DNA of 7,849 nt, taken from assembly GCA_015661745.1 (NCBI GenBank), contig DQVL01000077.1, positions 1-7,849 of the forward strand. The letters are read 5' to 3'. Shown here one piece after another: positions 6,093 through 7,849 of the stretch; within the stretch, counting starts at the first letter, position 1, and every line of letters begins with the position of its first letter. A program made the translations under genes and the position numbers. The notes beneath the pieces were generated by a model. That model searched no databases. It saw nothing but the letters and a program-made list of their open reading frames with translations, and was not told the origin of the DNA. The DNA comes from Thermoprotei archaeon. GTDB taxonomy: Archaea; Thermoproteota; Nitrososphaeria; Geothermarchaeales; JDFR-13.

Positions 6093-7343
6093 TTGGTAAC
6101 AATGTATAGTGAATGGGATCCATTAGATGAGATTAGATATACATATGGATATGAACTTAAAGACAAAAAAATTCTTTTGATACCGACGGGGAGTATAGCA
6201 GCCTTTAAGACCCCTGAATTGGTGAGGCTCCTCATTAGACATGGTGCAGATGTATATATACTCCCAAGTAGAGAAGCCTTAAAATATGTATCTATAGATA
6301 CTTTGAAATGGGCATCTGGAGGAAAGGTTCTAGACGGGTTTACCTATAGAGCTGAACATATCTATATGATTAAGGATATGGATCTTATAGCCGTTATACC
6401 AGCCACAGCCAATATAATAAGTAAGGCTGCATATGGAATAGCTGATACAGATGCATCACTCGCCATCCATTCAGCGATGGGATATGGGAAACCTATTGTT
6501 ATGGCTCCGGTTATGCATATAAACATGTATAGAAATCCATTTTATAAAGAGGCTGTAAATAGACTTGAGGAATATGGGGTTAAATTTATTGCCCCGGATA
6601 TTAAAGAGGATAAAGCTAAACTGAGGGATCTTAATTATATAAAATCATATCTAATCTCTATATTAACGGATAAGATACTTGATGGACTCAAAATACTTGT
6701 CTCTGCAGGTCCCACAATAGAATATATAGACCCTGTTAGGATTATAACAAATAAAAGTAGTGGGAAGATGGGGGTATATATAGCTGAAGAAGCCTATATG
6801 ATGGGTGCAAAAGTAAAGTTGATAGCGGGGAACATATCTATAAATCCCTATGAAGACCTTGATGTAACATATGTAGAGACTACTGAAGAGATGTATTATG
6901 CGGTGATGGAGGAATTATCGAATGGATATGACATATTTATAAGTGCATCTGCACCGGTTGATTATAGACCTTCTACCACCGAGAAAAATAAGATAGAATC
7001 TATTGAGAGGAATAGGTTGGATTTAGAACTTATACTCACACCAAAGATTGTCTCTGATGCCAGAAGGAGATTTGAGAAACTATTTATAGTATCTTTTAAG
7101 GCGTTATACAACGTATCCAACGATGAACTATATAAAAAAGCATTGGAACACTTAAAAAGATATGGATTTGACGTTGTAGTAGCTAATGATGTAGCTAGGA
7201 AGGGGGTTGGGTTCCAATCTGATGAAAATGAGATTTTAATTATAGATAGTGAAGGAAATAAGCTATTCTATGGTAGGGGAAGTAAGAGGGTGCTAGCCCG
7301 AAAGCTTCTCCAGATAGTCAATCAAATATATCGTAGTCGGTGA
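6093..7343 (+). CDS. coaBC: Bifunctional phosphopantothenoylcysteine decarboxylase / phosphopantothenate-cysteine ligase
   Basis: CoaBC joins cysteine to 4'-phosphopantothenate (CoaB, C-terminal half) and decarboxylates the product to 4'-phosphopantetheine (CoaC, N-terminal flavoprotein half) in CoA synthesis. The CoaC half (about 23-195) shows the FMN-binding GSIAAFKTPEL (33-43), catalytic H89 in AEHI, and PATANIISKAAYGIADT (103-119). The substrate motif PxMNxxMW reads PVMHINMY (139-146). The CoaB half (about 196-416) shows SAGPTIEYIDPVRIITNKSS (204-223) followed by GKMG, SAPVDYRP (286-293), K300 in the KI position and VVANDVARKGVGF (362-374). The 416-residue length is usual. The flap region after GVKFIAPDI (162-170) has no cysteine where E. 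coli has Cys158 in its ACGDxGxGR motif. The start is either TTG at 6093 or ATG at 6102 (residue 4); neither has a strong ribosome-binding site, and nothing conserved lies between them. The last 26 bases overlap the opposing phosphopantothenate synthetase gene. Confidence 0.93.
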   Translation: MVTMYSEWDPLDEIRYTYGYELKDKKILLIPTGSIAAFKTPELVRLLIRHGADVYILPSREALKYVSIDTLKWASGGKVLDGFTYRAEHIYMIKDMDLIAVIPATANIISKAAYGIADTDASLAIHSAMGYGKPIVMAPVMHINMYRNPFYKEAVNRLEEYGVKFIAPDIKEDKAKLRDLNYIKSYLISILTDKILDGLKILVSAGPTIEYIDPVRIITNKSSGKMGVYIAEEAYMMGAKVKLIAGNISINPYEDLDVTYVETTEEMYYAVMEELSNGYDIFISASAPVDYRPSTTEKNKIESIERNRLDLELILTPKIVSDARRRFEKLFIVSFKALYNVSNDELYKKALEHLKRYGFDVVVANDVARKGVGFQSDENEILIIDSEGNKLFYGRGSKRVLARKLLQIVNQIYRSR

Positions 7344-7849
7344 CCCTCTCAACTATATACAGCATAACTTCTTTAAGGACTTTAATATTGTCATAATCCT
7401 CCAATATCTTCTCACATACATCAACTCCATGATATGATATCTTATCCATATAACGTGTTAATATGGGAAAAGCCCTAACTAGATTATCTACTATAGTGAT
7501 GTCCGAATCCATTGCTGTCCTAGATAGTGGATTAAGATCTATAGATATCACCTTCTTCCCAAGCCTCCTAAGACCTATAGGCATATCACCATCTTCGATC
7601 ATTACCAAGACCGTATCGGAAGAATATATACCATCTCGAGATACAAATCGTCTACTACTAGATACCGTTGGCAACCCAACATCATATTCATCATATATCT
7701 TTATATTATATGATTCGAATAGCTCACGTAACTTTACAACACGTTCCCTTGAGTAGTGGAATAGATTTATCTCGATTGGAAAACCATATTTCTCAGCAAA
7801 TAAACCTATATCTTCATGGGCTAGAGCAGCTGAATTACCGTTGACGGCG
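7318..7849 (-). CDS. Archaeal phosphopantothenate synthetase (4-phosphopantoate--beta-alanine ligase), 5' end beyond the window
   Basis: This archaeal enzyme (COG1701/DUF137) joins 4-phosphopantoate and beta-alanine using ATP to make 4'-phosphopantothenate. It replaces the bacterial route through pantothenate. The frame is open from the right edge (first full codon at 7848-7846) to TGA at 7318-7320, giving 176 C-terminal residues. Family hallmarks, numbered in the visible part, are AVNGNSAALA (1-10), INLFHYSRERV (27-37), DGIYSSDTVLVMIEDGD (72-88), GKKVISIDLNPLSRTA (97-112) and TIVDNLVRAFP (118-128). The family runs to about 260 residues, so some 80-90 N-terminal residues lie outside the window. 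A TTG at 7674 is internal: similarity continues well upstream of it, so it is not the start. It is convergent with coaBC, which encodes the next pathway step, and overlaps it by 26 bases. The C-terminal tail (residues 136-176) is charged and less conserved. Confidence 0.92.
   Translation of the reverse strand, partial: AVNGNSAALAHEDIGLFAEKYGFPIEINLFHYSRERVVKLRELFESYNIKIYDEYDVGLPTVSSSRRFVSRDGIYSSDTVLVMIEDGDMPIGLRRLGKKVISIDLNPLSRTAMDSDITIVDNLVRAFPILTRYMDKISYHGVDVCEKILEDYDNIKVLKEVMLYIVERVTDYDIFD

Noticed and set aside
7672..7674. TTG as the start of a short 118-residue protein on the minus strand.
   Set aside because: The frame stays open upstream to the right edge and continues to match phosphopantothenate synthetase (AVNGNSAALA and INLF segments), so the TTG is internal.
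7463..7756. Plus-strand open frame of 97 codons after coaBC.
   Set aside because: It is antisense to phosphopantothenate synthetase, whose conserved motifs cover the same bases in the other strand.

Overview
The window is AT-rich, protein-dense DNA that most likely comes from an archaeon. The strongest evidence is the partial gene at the right edge, which matches archaeal phosphopantothenate synthetase, a family I know only from archaea. TATA-like boxes upstream of genes, GGTG-type ribosome-binding sites, TTG start codons and heavy use of AGA/AGG (Arg) and ATA (Ile) codons agree with this. A thermophilic member of the Thermoproteota would fit, but the phylum is a guess.

Layout. Bases 1-2616 (minus strand) hold an ABC transporter pair of the MacB/LolD/FtsX type: an ATPase at 1945-2616, followed after 3 bases by a large permease at 1-1941. 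The permease is built from a duplicated module and runs off the left edge. Bases 2617-2768 form a divergent promoter region with two mirrored TATA-like elements. Rightwards (plus strand) come a rhomboid intramembrane protease (2769-3374), a BadF/BadG/N-acetylglucosamine-kinase-type sugar kinase whose start codon overlaps the rhomboid stop codon by one base (3374-4309), a SpoIIM/DUF95-family membrane protein (4345-4896), a major facilitator transporter starting 4 bases later with TTG (4901-6046), and CoaBC (6093-7343). The minus-strand phosphopantothenate synthetase (7318-7849, 5' part missing) overlaps the 3' end of coaBC by 26 bases.

How the genes work together. Phosphopantothenate synthetase makes 4'-phosphopantothenate, and CoaBC converts it to 4'-phosphopantetheine. 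The two convergent genes therefore encode consecutive steps of archaeal coenzyme A synthesis. The rest has a cell-envelope theme: five of the six other genes encode transporter components or membrane proteins (the MacB-like permease with its ATPase, rhomboid, SpoIIM-like, MFS). Rhomboid plus kinase, and SpoIIM-like plus MFS, look like two small co-translated pairs. No substrate can be read from sequence for the ABC system, the rhomboid, the kinase or the MFS protein.

I found no RNA gene, mobile element, CRISPR array or long repeat, and no stretch over 300 bases without a gene. I see no clear new defence or mobile system. The points most worth checking are the rhomboid-kinase coupling, altered motifs in the kinase and in CoaBC, the mirrored divergent promoter and the convergent overlap of two CoA genes.
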